49,611 nt of DNA from Treponema sp. UBA6988 (GTDB lineage: Bacteria > Spirochaetota > Spirochaetia > Treponematales > Treponemataceae), in NCBI GenBank assembly GCA_002448445.1, contig DJYC01000051.1, positions 1 to 49,611 on the forward strand, read 5' to 3'. The notes beneath the pieces were generated by a model. It worked only from the letters and a program-made list of their open reading frames with translations, had not been told where the DNA came from and made no database searches. How positions within the stretch are numbered: the stretch's first letter is position 1; the number at the start of each line of letters is the position of its first letter. Both the position numbers and the translations under genes were made by a program. This document shows positions 1-8,123 of this stretch, one piece after another.

Positions 1-2
1 AA

Positions 3-1289
3 AATCAGCTTCCGTACATTGGAGATTATGAACTTGGAATCCACAAAAGTCCTGCAAAAAAACTTTCGGAGATTCTTTCGCTCTGTACAGTCGAACAGCT
101 GAAGTATTATTTTTACAACTATAATATCGATGAGACGGGGCTTCCTTCTAAAAAAGAGGAGCTTGCGGAAGCGGCGGAAAAACTTATCACGGAAAACTGC
201 GCGAATCATTTAATCTATGATGAAGAAATCACTTTTGATTTTTATCAGCAGTATTTAAATTGCAGGGATGGCGAAACCGGCATTTGCGTTGCGGGTCTTT
301 GCGATCCGAAGATGAAAGAATGTGATGATAAGTCTGAAATCCTCATGTACATATTGAAATCTGGGAATGTAAAAAGATTTTTGAATAAAGGACTTTTGTT
401 CAAGTTCGATTCAGAAAATGGGGAAGAAACATTTGTCATTGCAGATGAAGTTTACGAAAAAGTTACAGGGCTCATTCAAAAAGACGGGACACACCCTTTT
501 GGCTCAATGCATGAATGCAAGGAATTTGCCGATATGCTGCTCTCAATATATGGGGTCCTAACCGTTCGGGATTTTAAAACTCTTTGGGAAAGTGCTTATC
601 CAAAATTTCCAATGTCAGGGGAAGAAATCATTGAGTTCATGCGTGCTTCCTCAAAGGATGATTTTGCATACAATTTTTATGAAGGAAAAAGCATAATTTC
701 CCATATTGTTCTTAATGAAAATCAGGCACAGGAAATTTTGGATGCAAGGGCGAACCATACGCTCTTTGTTCCTTCACGGGAAAATCTGCTGGCCTGGTTT
801 GAAGATTCTAAGAATCCCGACACCACTGATGCATTTGATTCTCACGGAAAGTTTGAGTCCGAGTATAAAAATCCTCATTTCATCAGGATGAAACGCTTTC
901 TAGAAAAGACAAGAAAAGAATACGAAGATTCAGCGGATATTCTTACAGACATTATGTTTTACATCAAAGACGGATTTAGGATGGCTCAGGTGGTTAACAT
1001 ATTGAATGAAGATTATGAACTTACGGAAGAACTTTCAGAAAGGGAAACTCAGGAATTCTTTGAAATCTATCAGGAGCTCCATAATTCAACACATTTGTGG
1101 GTAAATTACGGCTCAACTCCAAATGACTTGTTCGATCAAAATGCTCCTGACTTGCGCTATTTTTCTTCGCAAGCTTTTTTGGGACAAAATCAAAGTTTGC
1201 CTGACATAGTTACTTTCCCCAAAGTCGGCAGAAATGAACCCTGTCCATGCGGCAGCGGAAAGAAATACAAGCACTGCCACGGAAAATAA
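3..1289 (+). CDS. SEC-C motif protein, 5'-truncated by window edge
   Basis: The reading frame is open from the first bases of the window, so the ATG at 312 is internal and the gene begins upstream. The visible part (about 428 residues) starts with a SAP/Rho-N-like helical segment (LSEILSLCTVEQLKYYFYN, then a KKEELAEAAEKL helix). A long unrecognised middle follows, and the protein ends in a SEC-C zinc motif (CPCGSGKKYKHCHGK). SEC-C binds zinc through C-x-C and C-H pairs and is found at the end of SecA and of many unrelated proteins, where it is an interaction module. The cellular role cannot be named. It is followed 75 nt later by an unrelated gene on the same strand. Confidence 0.85.
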   Translation, partial: NQLPYIGDYELGIHKSPAKKLSEILSLCTVEQLKYYFYNYNIDETGLPSKKEELAEAAEKLITENCANHLIYDEEITFDFYQQYLNCRDGETGICVAGLCDPKMKECDDKSEILMYILKSGNVKRFLNKGLLFKFDSENGEETFVIADEVYEKVTGLIQKDGTHPFGSMHECKEFADMLLSIYGVLTVRDFKTLWESAYPKFPMSGEEIIEFMRASSKDDFAYNFYEGKSIISHIVLNENQAQEILDARANHTLFVPSRENLLAWFEDSKNPDTTDAFDSHGKFESEYKNPHFIRMKRFLEKTRKEYEDSADILTDIMFYIKDGFRMAQVVNILNEDYELTEELSERETQEFFEIYQELHNSTHLWVNYGSTPNDLFDQNAPDLRYFSSQAFLGQNQSLPDIVTFPKVGRNEPCPCGSGKKYKHCHGK

Positions 1290-1364
1290 ACAATGCCCTG
1301 ACTGACGGATAGTGATATGGGTATGAAAGTGCGGTATAGTGGGAGGAGGGGGTAGGGAGAAGGT

Positions 1365-2270
1365 ATGGGCGAGGAAATTTTATTTGAATACGGTTATATA
1401 CCTTGGCATGAAGCACAAAGGGAAAGTGAAAAATTCACAAAAGGAATTATTCTTTATGCCGATGGAAAACTATGTAAAATTTTACGCCCAGTAGAAAATA
1501 GAACTATGCTTTTTGGAGGCAATTTTCCCTCATTTGACGAGAAATGGAAAAAAGAGTGGATTATTTTTATATCCACAGGAGTTGCAAAAAAAGTCGCAGA
1601 TATTTTGACCTCTCATGAAAAGGAAATTCAAAGATTGCCACATTATCTATATCATTCTGGAGTTTTGGACGGTTGTGAAGAATTTCTTCGGCTTGGAGCC
1701 TACATGGTTTCTGGACATAATTTGTTTGCAGAATTTCCATATAAAACCAATACAGAAGTCTTGCATGGTATGGCAGATTATGAAAGAGAAAATGAAATCG
1801 GAATGGAGTTAATAAGTAGATTATATCAAGAGATCCAACATGCAATCGGGAAGATTCCATTTTTTCACCGATATGAGAAAACATCTGAGTGGGAACTACT
1901 CCCGGTTTCTGGCAAAGATTTTTCTCAATTCCTAGAGGAAAACGACCATTTCAGAAAGTGTGAAATTACTAATCTGGATTATGCAAAACAAGCGGATATT
2001 TTGATTCTGTCTGTTTATCTGTCGGAAGGACAATACGTTCTTCGTTTGCGATTTGAAAAAAATGTGGAAGTGGGTCTTTCTCCTTTTGAGTATGATACCG
2101 ATACTCCAAAAGCAGGACAAATAAGAGTTTATATTGGTTGCAATGACATGAATGAAATATTGTGGTTTGATTTTTTCTTGCCGGATAAATATGAATGTGT
2201 GGCATCAAAATGGTTTATGTTTTCCAGCAAAGAAATTTCAGTCCATAGCAATCAAAGCGATTTTTGGTGA
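1365..2270 (+). CDS. Hypothetical protein, 301 aa
   Basis: I do not recognise a family. The start ATG is supported by a strong purine-rich ribosome site (GGGAGAAGG, 5 nt spacing). There is no signal peptide or membrane segment, and the protein is rich in aromatic and charged residues, so it is probably cytosolic. The last third (LILSVYLSEGQYVLRLRF, then GQIRVYIGCN) looks like alternating beta strands. The next gene starts 9 nt downstream and is probably co-transcribed. AT-rich unknown genes beside a small zinc-ribbon gene are common in toxin-immunity neighbourhoods, but nothing here shows that directly. Confidence 0.7.
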   Translation: MGEEILFEYGYIPWHEAQRESEKFTKGIILYADGKLCKILRPVENRTMLFGGNFPSFDEKWKKEWIIFISTGVAKKVADILTSHEKEIQRLPHYLYHSGVLDGCEEFLRLGAYMVSGHNLFAEFPYKTNTEVLHGMADYERENEIGMELISRLYQEIQHAIGKIPFFHRYEKTSEWELLPVSGKDFSQFLEENDHFRKCEITNLDYAKQADILILSVYLSEGQYVLRLRFEKNVEVGLSPFEYDTDTPKAGQIRVYIGCNDMNEILWFDFFLPDKYECVASKWFMFSSKEISVHSNQSDFW

Positions 2271-2279
2271 GGTGTGTTT

Positions 2280-2705
2280 ATGGGGAATGGTTGGGAATAT
2301 AAATGTGAAAAATGCAATGAAGAATATTTCTTTTTTTTGGGAGTTGGAATGCTTTACAATATAACACAAGAGGAACTTGAGAAAAAAGTTAGAGCGGGTA
2401 AGTACGGCAAAAAAAGGAAGCAGAAACTCGAAGAAAATTCTTTGTACCATATTTCAGCAGTACGAAAACTATATGTTTGCCCAAGATGTCACAAGCCAAA
2501 AGTTGATTATGATTTATCAGTGGTTGAGGGGGATGATTTTTTTTCGGATGACAAACAAGTTATGTGTTATACCCATAGGTGCTCTGATTGTAAAGTTGAG
2601 TTGAAGTCATATACAGCAACAACCTTTTCTGACTGTAAGGAATCTCTGCTTTGTCCGAAATGCAATGGACTTTTAAAAGATGTCGGACGCTTGTTCTGGG
2701 ATTGA
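2280..2705 (+). CDS. Small double zinc-ribbon protein
   Basis: A protein of 141 residues with four CxxC knuckles: CEKC near residue 8, CPRC near 65, CSDC near 95 and CPKC near 118. They are spaced as two zinc ribbons. I chose the ATG at 2280 over the in-frame GTG at 2274 because GAGG at 2269-2272 lies 7 nt before it; the ribosome site overlaps the stop codon of the preceding gene, so the two are translationally linked. The family is not recognised. Paired ribbons usually mean nucleic-acid binding or a structural role. Confidence 0.65.
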   Translation: MGNGWEYKCEKCNEEYFFFLGVGMLYNITQEELEKKVRAGKYGKKRKQKLEENSLYHISAVRKLYVCPRCHKPKVDYDLSVVEGDDFFSDDKQVMCYTHRCSDCKVELKSYTATTFSDCKESLLCPKCNGLLKDVGRLFWD

Positions 2706-2836
2706 TAGTGAATTACAATCTTGAAGGAAGTGCGAAAAAAGTGTAAAATTTCTTACTCTGGCTTTTATTCACAATGAGCCATAGACCCATGCATAGCATC
2801 TTGTAATTAACTAAAAACCATCCTAAGGAGCCCCCT

Positions 2837-3277
2837 ATGCCCCACGACCTGACCCGATTCAAAAAAGCACAAGAACATGACTACGAAACTGCTCTTGCCG
2901 AAATCCGTAGCGGACAAAAACAAAGCCACTGGATGTGGTACATCTTCCCCCAGTTGGCCGGCTTGGGATTCAGTGAGATTTCAAAGTACTATGGAATCAA
3001 AGGAATTGAAGAAGCGAGAGCCTATCTTGCGGATGATTTTCTCCGTTCGCATCTTGTGGAGATTTCTGAAAGCCTCCTTGCCCTTGACTCAAACAACGCA
3101 ACTCAGGTGATGGGCTATCCCGATGACTTGAAGCTAAAATCTTCCATGACGCTCTTTTTGCTTGCATCTGGACATGATTCAAAATATGAAAAGGAAGCTA
3201 AGGTGTTTAAGGCTGTGCTGGATAAATATTTTGGCGGCGAGATGGATGAGCAAACGGTTAAGATGGTGCAGAAATAA
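2837..3277 (+). CDS. DUF1810 family protein
   Basis: The 146-residue protein matches DUF1810: the opening (DLTRFKKAQEHDYETALAEI), the diagnostic HWMWYIFPQLAGLG segment near residue 35, and the MTLFLLASG motif near residue 100. Members are small, soluble, single-domain and biochemically uncharacterised. The start has a good ribosome site (AAGGAG, 7 nt before ATG). It stands alone: 131 nt of mostly featureless AT-rich sequence precede it, and the next gene has its own promoter. Confidence 0.85.
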   Translation: MPHDLTRFKKAQEHDYETALAEIRSGQKQSHWMWYIFPQLAGLGFSEISKYYGIKGIEEARAYLADDFLRSHLVEISESLLALDSNNATQVMGYPDDLKLKSSMTLFLLASGHDSKYEKEAKVFKAVLDKYFGGEMDEQTVKMVQK

Positions 3278-3280
3278 AAA

Positions 3281-3309
3281 TTGAGAAATAATTTTTTCCG
3301 TGATATACT
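3281..3309 (+). promoter_or_regulatory. Sigma-70-type promoter for the ArsC/Spx-like pair
   Basis: TTGAGA (3281-3286) and TATACT (3304-3309) are separated by 17 nt. The predicted start near 3316 gives a leader of about 28 nt containing AAAGGAG before the ATG at 3344. Confidence 0.6.
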
Positions 3310-3343
3310 GGGTTCATCTTAAGCGAATAAAAAGGAGTCTTCC

Positions 3344-3700
3344 ATGATAAAAGTCTACTGTTACGACCGCTGTTCCACATGCAAAAAGGCTCTTGCCTGG
3401 CTTGATGCAAATGGTGTGGACTACAAGAAAATCGACATTAAGGGTGAACATCCGGACGAAAAGACATTGCGTGCGCTGCATAAAAAATCCGGGCTGCCGC
3501 TCAAAAAGTTTTTTAACACCAGCGGAATCCTTTACCGAGAGATGGAACTTTCCGCAAAACTTCCGGGCATGAGCGAGGATGAGCAGTTTAAGCTTTTGGC
3601 AAGTGACGGCATGCTGGTAAAAAGACCCCTGCTTGTAACCGACGATGCAGTCTGCACGGGCTTTAAAGAAGCGGAATGGAAAGAGGTTCTGAAGGTGTAA
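3344..3700 (+). CDS. ArsC/Spx-family thioredoxin-fold protein
   Basis: A 118-residue protein of the arsenate reductase/Spx superfamily. The N-terminal CxxC (DRCSTCKKA, Cys 9 and 12) lies at the usual redox site, and the KRPLLV segment near residue 97 carries the cis-proline loop. The CSTCKKAL form is typical of the YffB/YusI-like branch, whose members are small thiol oxidoreductases of unclear substrate, rather than of true arsenate reductases beside ars operons. No arsR or arsB is near. It is co-transcribed with a second family member 9 nt downstream. Confidence 0.85.
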   Translation: MIKVYCYDRCSTCKKALAWLDANGVDYKKIDIKGEHPDEKTLRALHKKSGLPLKKFFNTSGILYREMELSAKLPGMSEDEQFKLLASDGMLVKRPLLVTDDAVCTGFKEAEWKEVLKV

Positions 3701-3709
3701 GGAAGTGAT

Positions 3710-3967
3710 ATGATTTGGATTTTTGGTACAAACAAAAACTTTGACGTTAAGACTGCCCAGCGTTTTTTCAAGGAACGGCGCATTCAATTTCAATTCGTAG
3801 ATGCAATCGAAGCGATGACCGACACAAAGTTAAAGGATTACGCAAGCATTGCCTATCTTGACGACAGCGAAAAAGAAGGCAAGCTTTTAAGGCAACCCGT
3901 CTGCCGCAATGGAAAGGTGTCCGCTACGGTGGGGCTTGCCACAAAGACATGGGAAGGCTGGAGATAA
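3710..3967 (+). CDS. Short ArsC-like paralogue lacking the active cysteine
   Basis: This 85-residue protein keeps the ArsC fold landmarks: GTNKNFDVKTAQRFFKERRI at the start and LLRQPVCRNGKVSATVG near the end. The position that is cysteine in relatives (GTKKC...) is Asn here, and the middle helical insert is missing. The only cysteine left lies late, in PVCRNG. The ribosome site GGAAG precedes the ATG directly after the stop of the upstream gene. It may be a structural or regulatory partner of the CxxC paralogue rather than a redox enzyme; this is inference. Confidence 0.75.
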   Translation: MIWIFGTNKNFDVKTAQRFFKERRIQFQFVDAIEAMTDTKLKDYASIAYLDDSEKEGKLLRQPVCRNGKVSATVGLATKTWEGWR

Positions 3968-3977
3968 AATTCGGTTA

Positions 3978-4083
3978 GCGATTGGAGTGGCGCCGAAGGC
4001 GTTCCGGAGCGACCGTATGGGAGCGGAGGAATGGAGCGCGTAAGACGCGGAACCTCGGAAAGCGCGACCTGCCGCGAGGCAGG
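3978..4083 (+). repeat. Dispersed structured element, copy 1
   Basis: It lies between convergent genes. Outer helix GCG/CGC (3978-3980 with 4063-4065), then ATTGGA and an imperfect inner helix GTGG/CCTC. Hairpin 1 is CGCC-GAA-GGCG. Hairpin 2 is bounded by TTCC and GGAA and followed by TGGAG. Hairpin 3 is CGCGT-AAG-ACGCG, then GGAA and GGAAAG. A trailing hairpin CCTGCC-GCGA-GGCAGG (4068-4083) follows. The same order of islands and helices recurs in copies 2 to 6. Confidence 0.7.
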
Positions 4084-4098
4084 GAACCGCCAAAAAAA

Positions 4099-5988
4099 CT
4101 ATTTCATCATTGCCTTTAGATCTGCAAAACGTCCTTTTTCGTCCGTATGGGCTGAGTTGTGTCTTGCAACTTGGGCTATTCCGCACATTTCCGAAATCGT
4201 ATGATAGCCGTGACTTTTCATGAAGCAGCGGATACCGTTTTGTATGTCGATAGCAACGTTAGGGTTTGTGAATTTTGCCTGACCGATTTCAACAGCACTG
4301 GCACCAGCCATGATGAACTCAACGGCATCCTGCCAAGTGCATATTCCGCCGATTCCGATAACGGGAACTCTCTGCTCGGGTGGCAGCTTGTTTATCTCCT
4401 GAACCACGTCATATACAATCCTAAGAGCAAGCGGCTTTAGCCCTGGACCTGAATAACCTGCGTGCACGTTGTTGAAAAATGGCTTTCCCTTTTCTATGTC
4501 GATTGCAACTCCGTGAATCATGTTTATCAGGCTGATTGCATTTGCACCGGCTTTTATACATGCGATTGCTATTGGCCGGTTGTCGGCAGCGTTTGGAGAA
4601 AGCTTTACCATCAGGGGTTTTTTTGTTACGGCCCTGACTGCAGAAACGCAATAGTAAGCGGTGTCTGCGCTCATTCCCCATGCAAGTCCGGCTGCTTTGA
4701 TATTGGGGCAGCTGATGTTAAGCTCTATCATGTCGCAGTCGGTCTTGTCCAGAAGCTTTGCTCCTTCCACATAGGATTCTATGTCACTTCCGGCGAGGTT
4801 CGTTATTACAACAGGGCCAAGGCCAGTCATCTTGGGGAGGAGATGCTCTATGTAATAGGGAATGCCTGGATTCTGCAGGCCTATGGAATTCATGTTTCCG
4901 CCCGCAACTTCTAGGCTGCGCTCGCCATGGTTTCCTTCGCGGGCTTCGAGGGTAACGCCCTTGGAGACAATTCCTCCCCAAGCAGCAACGTCGCTTACCC
5001 CGCGAAAGTTCTGGCCGAATGCAAAAGTTCCTCCGCTTGCAATTGTGGGATTCTTAAAATGTACTCCGGCAATGTTTACGCTCAGGTCAGGTTCTTCATC
5101 TTGGTTCAGGGCTTTGCGGCGTGGAGAAGGGGCTTCAAAGATTATTTTATCGGCTTCAAAAACAGGGCCATCCTTGCAGCAGCGCTTGAGGCCATTTGTG
5201 GTTTCTATCGTACAGCCAAGGCAGGCTCCCAGTCCGCAGAGCATTCTGTGCTCCATGCTGATGTAGCATTTGATTCCCAGTTCTGCGGCAAGATTTTTTA
5301 TGTATACTAGGGCGGGGGTGGGACCACAGGCGAGTATCAGTTTGTAGCCGGCTTTTAGGACTGCTTCTTTTGTGAGTGCGCAGGGCAGCATTCCTTTTAG
5401 TCCGCAGGAGCCGTCATCCGTGGTGATTTGGAGGCTGTTTGCGTGGACTCTTTCGAGACCGTATGAGCCTGATTTGAAGGCAGCATAAAAATCGTAGGAA
5501 GCATCCGGTAGGTTGTGTGCAAGGTTTGCCACCGGTGCGACGCCGATTCCTCCGCCGACTATGCAGATTTTTGCCTTGTCTGGATTTTCCTCTGCAATTT
5601 TGCGGCATTCATCCAAGGGCCAGGCTTTTCCTAGGGGGCCTATTACGGAAATGTCATCCCAGAGGGTCATGTGGCAAAGCTCACCGGTTCCGCGGCCTTT
5701 TTCCAGAATCATAAACTGTACGAGAATCTTTTTTTTGCCCTCGTTGCTTGTCCACTCTTCTGAATGGTATACGCTTACAGGTCTGTTGTAGTGAACGGCG
5801 GACTTTGCGCTTCTGATTAGGTAGAATTGGCCTGCTTTTGGAGAAAGCTGGCTTGCCCTTTCGCATTCAATGGTAGTCTGCAAGAGATAGACGTTAGGCT
5901 GCCCTTCAATTCTTTCCAGCCGCTCAACCTTTGTCTTTCCGTAAAACTGAAGGCCCTTTCCGTTTTCATCAATTTCTGCTATGTCCAT
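4099..5988 (-). CDS. pyrD: PyrK-PyrD fusion, dihydroorotate dehydrogenase B
   Basis: One 629-residue chain holds both subunits of the NAD-dependent dihydroorotate dehydrogenase of pyrimidine synthesis. Residues 1 to about 290 are PyrK: the FAD motif NRPVSVY (68-74), the NAD motif GGGIGVAP (145-152), and [2Fe-2S] ligands Cys251, 256, 259 and 270 or 271. Residues from about 302 are class 1B PyrD, with the catalytic cysteine in NISCPN (Cys427) and FMN-binding GIGGI near the end. In most bacteria pyrK and pyrD are separate genes, so the fusion would fix a 1:1 ratio and place the iron-sulfur cluster beside FMN. AGGTG gives a ribosome site. It is the second gene after gpmA, 16 nt away. Confidence 0.93.
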   Translation of the reverse strand: MDIAEIDENGKGLQFYGKTKVERLERIEGQPNVYLLQTTIECERASQLSPKAGQFYLIRSAKSAVHYNRPVSVYHSEEWTSNEGKKKILVQFMILEKGRGTGELCHMTLWDDISVIGPLGKAWPLDECRKIAEENPDKAKICIVGGGIGVAPVANLAHNLPDASYDFYAAFKSGSYGLERVHANSLQITTDDGSCGLKGMLPCALTKEAVLKAGYKLILACGPTPALVYIKNLAAELGIKCYISMEHRMLCGLGACLGCTIETTNGLKRCCKDGPVFEADKIIFEAPSPRRKALNQDEEPDLSVNIAGVHFKNPTIASGGTFAFGQNFRGVSDVAAWGGIVSKGVTLEAREGNHGERSLEVAGGNMNSIGLQNPGIPYYIEHLLPKMTGLGPVVITNLAGSDIESYVEGAKLLDKTDCDMIELNISCPNIKAAGLAWGMSADTAYYCVSAVRAVTKKPLMVKLSPNAADNRPIAIACIKAGANAISLINMIHGVAIDIEKGKPFFNNVHAGYSGPGLKPLALRIVYDVVQEINKLPPEQRVPVIGIGGICTWQDAVEFIMAGASAVEIGQAKFTNPNVAIDIQNGIRCFMKSHGYHTISEMCGIAQVARHNSAHTDEKGRFADLKAMMK

Positions 5989-6004
5989 GTCCGTTCACCT
6001 TTTC

Positions 6005-6751
6005 CTAAGACTTTTTACCCTGGTTTGCAACGGCTTCCATTTTTGCTTTTAAGGCATCCTGGTCGCCAAGATAGTAGTGCCTGATTACGTTAAATCCGTC
6101 GTCAAACTCGTAGACAAGTGGAGTGCCTGTGGGAATGTTTACCTCAAGGATTTCCTCCGGGCTAAGGTTGTCTAGGTATTTTACCAGTGCACGGAGGCTG
6201 TTTCCGTGGGCTGCAATTATTACCCGCTTTCCGGCCTTCATCTGGGGCTTGATTTCTTCTAGGAAATAGGGAACTACGCGGTCAATCGTTGTCTCAAGGC
6301 TTTCGTTTTGCGGAAGAAAACTCGGATCAACGTTCCTGTACATGGCCTGTTTTTTTGCTGAACGCTCGTCATCATCGGGAAGAAGGGGAGGCTTTACGTC
6401 AAAGGACCTGCGCCAGATTTTTACCTGTGCCTCGCCAAATTTTTCCGCCGCTTCAGCCTTGTTCTTTCCTTGAAGGTCGCCATAATGGCGTTCGTTGAGC
6501 TTCCACGTTTTGATTACCGGAAGCCATTCCCTGTCCATTTCACAGAGGATTCCGTTAAGGGTGTGAATCGCCCGCTTTAGATAAGATGTGTAGCAGATGT
6601 CAAAATCGTATCCCTCATCCTTTAAAAGCTTTCCTGCAGCCTTTGCCTCCTCCCGGCCCTTGTCGGAAAGTTCCACGTCAGTCCAACCCGTAAAAAGATT
6701 CAGCTTATTCCATTCGCTTTCGCCGTGCCTGACCAGTACAAGTTTTGTCAT
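6005..6751 (-). CDS. gpmA: 2,3-bisphosphoglycerate-dependent phosphoglycerate mutase
   Basis: Interconverts 3- and 2-phosphoglycerate in glycolysis. The 248-residue length is typical. The RHGE motif (His9 is the phosphohistidine), Glu87 in LNERHYG and His182 in AAHGNSLRAL are all present. AAGGAGAAAAGGAA gives a strong ribosome site. It is the first gene of an operon with the pyrK-pyrD fusion, and its promoter region carries two copies of the GTTAGC-N4-GCTAAC-like palindrome shared with the divergent flavodoxin gene. Confidence 0.95.
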   Translation of the reverse strand: MTKLVLVRHGESEWNKLNLFTGWTDVELSDKGREEAKAAGKLLKDEGYDFDICYTSYLKRAIHTLNGILCEMDREWLPVIKTWKLNERHYGDLQGKNKAEAAEKFGEAQVKIWRRSFDVKPPLLPDDDERSAKKQAMYRNVDPSFLPQNESLETTIDRVVPYFLEEIKPQMKAGKRVIIAAHGNSLRALVKYLDNLSPEEILEVNIPTGTPLVYEFDDGFNVIRHYYLGDQDALKAKMEAVANQGKKS

Positions 6752-6772
6752 TTCCTTTTCTCCTTAAAAATA

Positions 6773-6831
6773 GTTGCTTAAAGCTAACTGTTATACAATA
6801 TCATTTTCGTATGAAGTTAGCAATAGCTTAC
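6773..6831 (-). promoter_or_regulatory. gpmA promoter with two operator-like palindromes
   Basis: Reading the minus strand, TTGCTA (6818-6823) and TATTGT (6795-6800) are 17 nt apart, placing the start near 6788. The palindrome GTTAGCAATAGCTTAC (6816-6831) overlaps the -35. A weaker relative, GTTGCTTAAAGCTAAC (6773-6788), covers about +1 to +16. The same spacing is seen at the flavodoxin promoter opposite. Confidence 0.55.
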
Positions 6832-6863
6832 AATAATTTTTTATTGTGGACTTTGCGTATGCG

Positions 6864-6928
6864 GCTAAAGTTAGCATTGACAAACTTTAGAAAGCCCTGT
6901 ATATTGCAGTTTGTTAGCTAATGCTAAC
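6864..6928 (+). promoter_or_regulatory. Flavodoxin promoter with two operator-like palindromes
   Basis: TTGACA (6877-6882) and TATATT (6900-6905) are 17 nt apart, a near-consensus promoter. GCTAAAGTTAGC (6864-6875) abuts the -35, and the perfect-armed palindrome GTTAGC-TAAT-GCTAAC (6913-6928) covers the expected start site. The arms resemble half-sites of DtxR/IdeR-type metal regulators, which would fit iron control of a flavodoxin; the regulator itself is not in the window. Confidence 0.65.
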
Positions 6929-6964
6929 GAACAAAAAAGAAACTTTATCTAACAGAGGTGATTT

Positions 6965-7384
6965 ATGAAAGCTGCTGTAATTTATGCAAGTACAACTGGA
7001 AACACAGAGGCGATGGCAAATGCAATATCAGAAGCGGTAAAGGCTTCCGGGGCGGAAGTTGTTTTTGCAAGTGCTGACGGTGCCGAAAAAGAAGCGGTAA
7101 CTGCCTGCGATGTAATTCTTCTTGGAAGTCCTGCAATGGGTGACGAAGTCCTAGAAGATTCCATGGAAGAATTCTATTCAGGAATTGAAGCTTCTCTTGG
7201 CGGTAAAAAAGTTGCAATATTTGGTTCCTATGACTGGGGCGATGGCCAGTGGCTCCGCGATTGGAACGACCGTCTTTCAAATGCTGGGGCTGTAAGTGTT
7301 GCAGAACCGCTTATGGTTCACCTTACGCCGGAAGATGCAGATCTTGAAAAGTGCAGGGAATGGGCAGCTTCTGCCGTAAAATAG
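6965..7384 (+). CDS. Short-chain flavodoxin
   Basis: FMN electron carrier that often replaces ferredoxin when iron is scarce. The 139-residue protein has the phosphate-binding loop STTGNTEAMA (residues 9-18), the LGSPAMGDEVLEDSM segment over the isoalloxazine, and the FGSYDWGDGQWLRDW loop typical of short-chain flavodoxins. AGAGGTG precedes the ATG. The promoter carries strong palindromes suggesting tight regulation, probably by metal supply. A DUF3793 gene follows, a family often seen beside flavodoxins in gut anaerobes. Confidence 0.93.
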   Translation: MKAAVIYASTTGNTEAMANAISEAVKASGAEVVFASADGAEKEAVTACDVILLGSPAMGDEVLEDSMEEFYSGIEASLGGKKVAIFGSYDWGDGQWLRDWNDRLSNAGAVSVAEPLMVHLTPEDADLEKCREWAASAVK

Positions 7385-7461
7385 GCTTTTAGAGGTGAGG
7401 GGGCTTGTAGATATGCATTGCATTTTGCAGGCCACTCTGACTTGCGCTTTTGGATAACGAA

Positions 7462-8028
7462 ATGAATTTTAATCAAATGCTGATTCATCATTGTGCGCCA
7501 ACCATTTGCAATATCAAGCCGGGGAATATTTTTTTTGTCCAAAACAGGTTGTATTCCAAAGTTGGACTTGAGGCTTGGAGGAAAGAATCTTCAAAACTGG
7601 GGATAAGCCTTTTCTCAGTTAGGATTTCGAAAACATCAAGGGCAATACTCGCATTGAATGTAGGGTGGGCAGCCGATATTTTACGAGACGGTTTTGTAAA
7701 AGAATACCTTGAAGGCAAGGGCTATGCGGTGGCAGATGCCAGGGACTTTGTAAGGGAATTGTTTTGCAGGATGCTGCGCGGCAAGGGCTTTCCCCATGAA
7801 GTTGGAATTATACTGGGATATCCTCTTGCTGACGTTATTGAATTTGAAAACCACAAGGGGCACGACTGCAAATTTTGTGGCTGCTGGAAGAGCTATTCAG
7901 ATGTGGAAAATGCCAGGCGCTGTCTTTGTGAATACAAGGAATGCATGGGGGTGTGCGAGGCTTGGTACGATGAAGGTTATTCCTTGAGCCAGATTGTCAC
8001 GGCTTACCGAAAGCTTTCTGCAGCTTGA
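7462..8028 (+). CDS. DUF3793 family protein
   Basis: About 188 residues, recognised by the opening HHCAPTICNIKPGNIFF, the LGYPLADVIEF motif near residue 117 and the cysteine-rich CKFCGCWKSYSD segment. Cys residues at FCGC, CLCEYKEC and GVC could bind a metal or act in redox chemistry; the family is uncharacterised. I prefer the ATG at 7462; a TTG at 7450 is an in-frame alternative, and neither has a clear ribosome site. It lies 77 nt after the flavodoxin with no obvious promoter between, so it is probably part of that operon and its regulation. Confidence 0.85.
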   Translation: MNFNQMLIHHCAPTICNIKPGNIFFVQNRLYSKVGLEAWRKESSKLGISLFSVRISKTSRAILALNVGWAADILRDGFVKEYLEGKGYAVADARDFVRELFCRMLRGKGFPHEVGIILGYPLADVIEFENHKGHDCKFCGCWKSYSDVENARRCLCEYKECMGVCEAWYDEGYSLSQIVTAYRKLSAA

Positions 8029-8123
8029 AATAATTTTGATGCTGAATAACAGACACAGTAGAAGATTTATTTTTTTTTTGCTATATTAAAAGAACATTAA
8101 TAATTAATATAGGATGAGGATAA

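Noticed and set aside
3344..3967. Arsenic-resistance operon
   Set aside because: The CxxC form and the lack of arsR, arsB or acr3 nearby fit the general ArsC/Spx-like family, not a dedicated arsenate reductase.
4462..4914. 150-codon open frame opposite the pyrD part of the fusion
   Set aside because: Antisense to conserved catalytic sequence; composition is biased as expected for a shadow frame.
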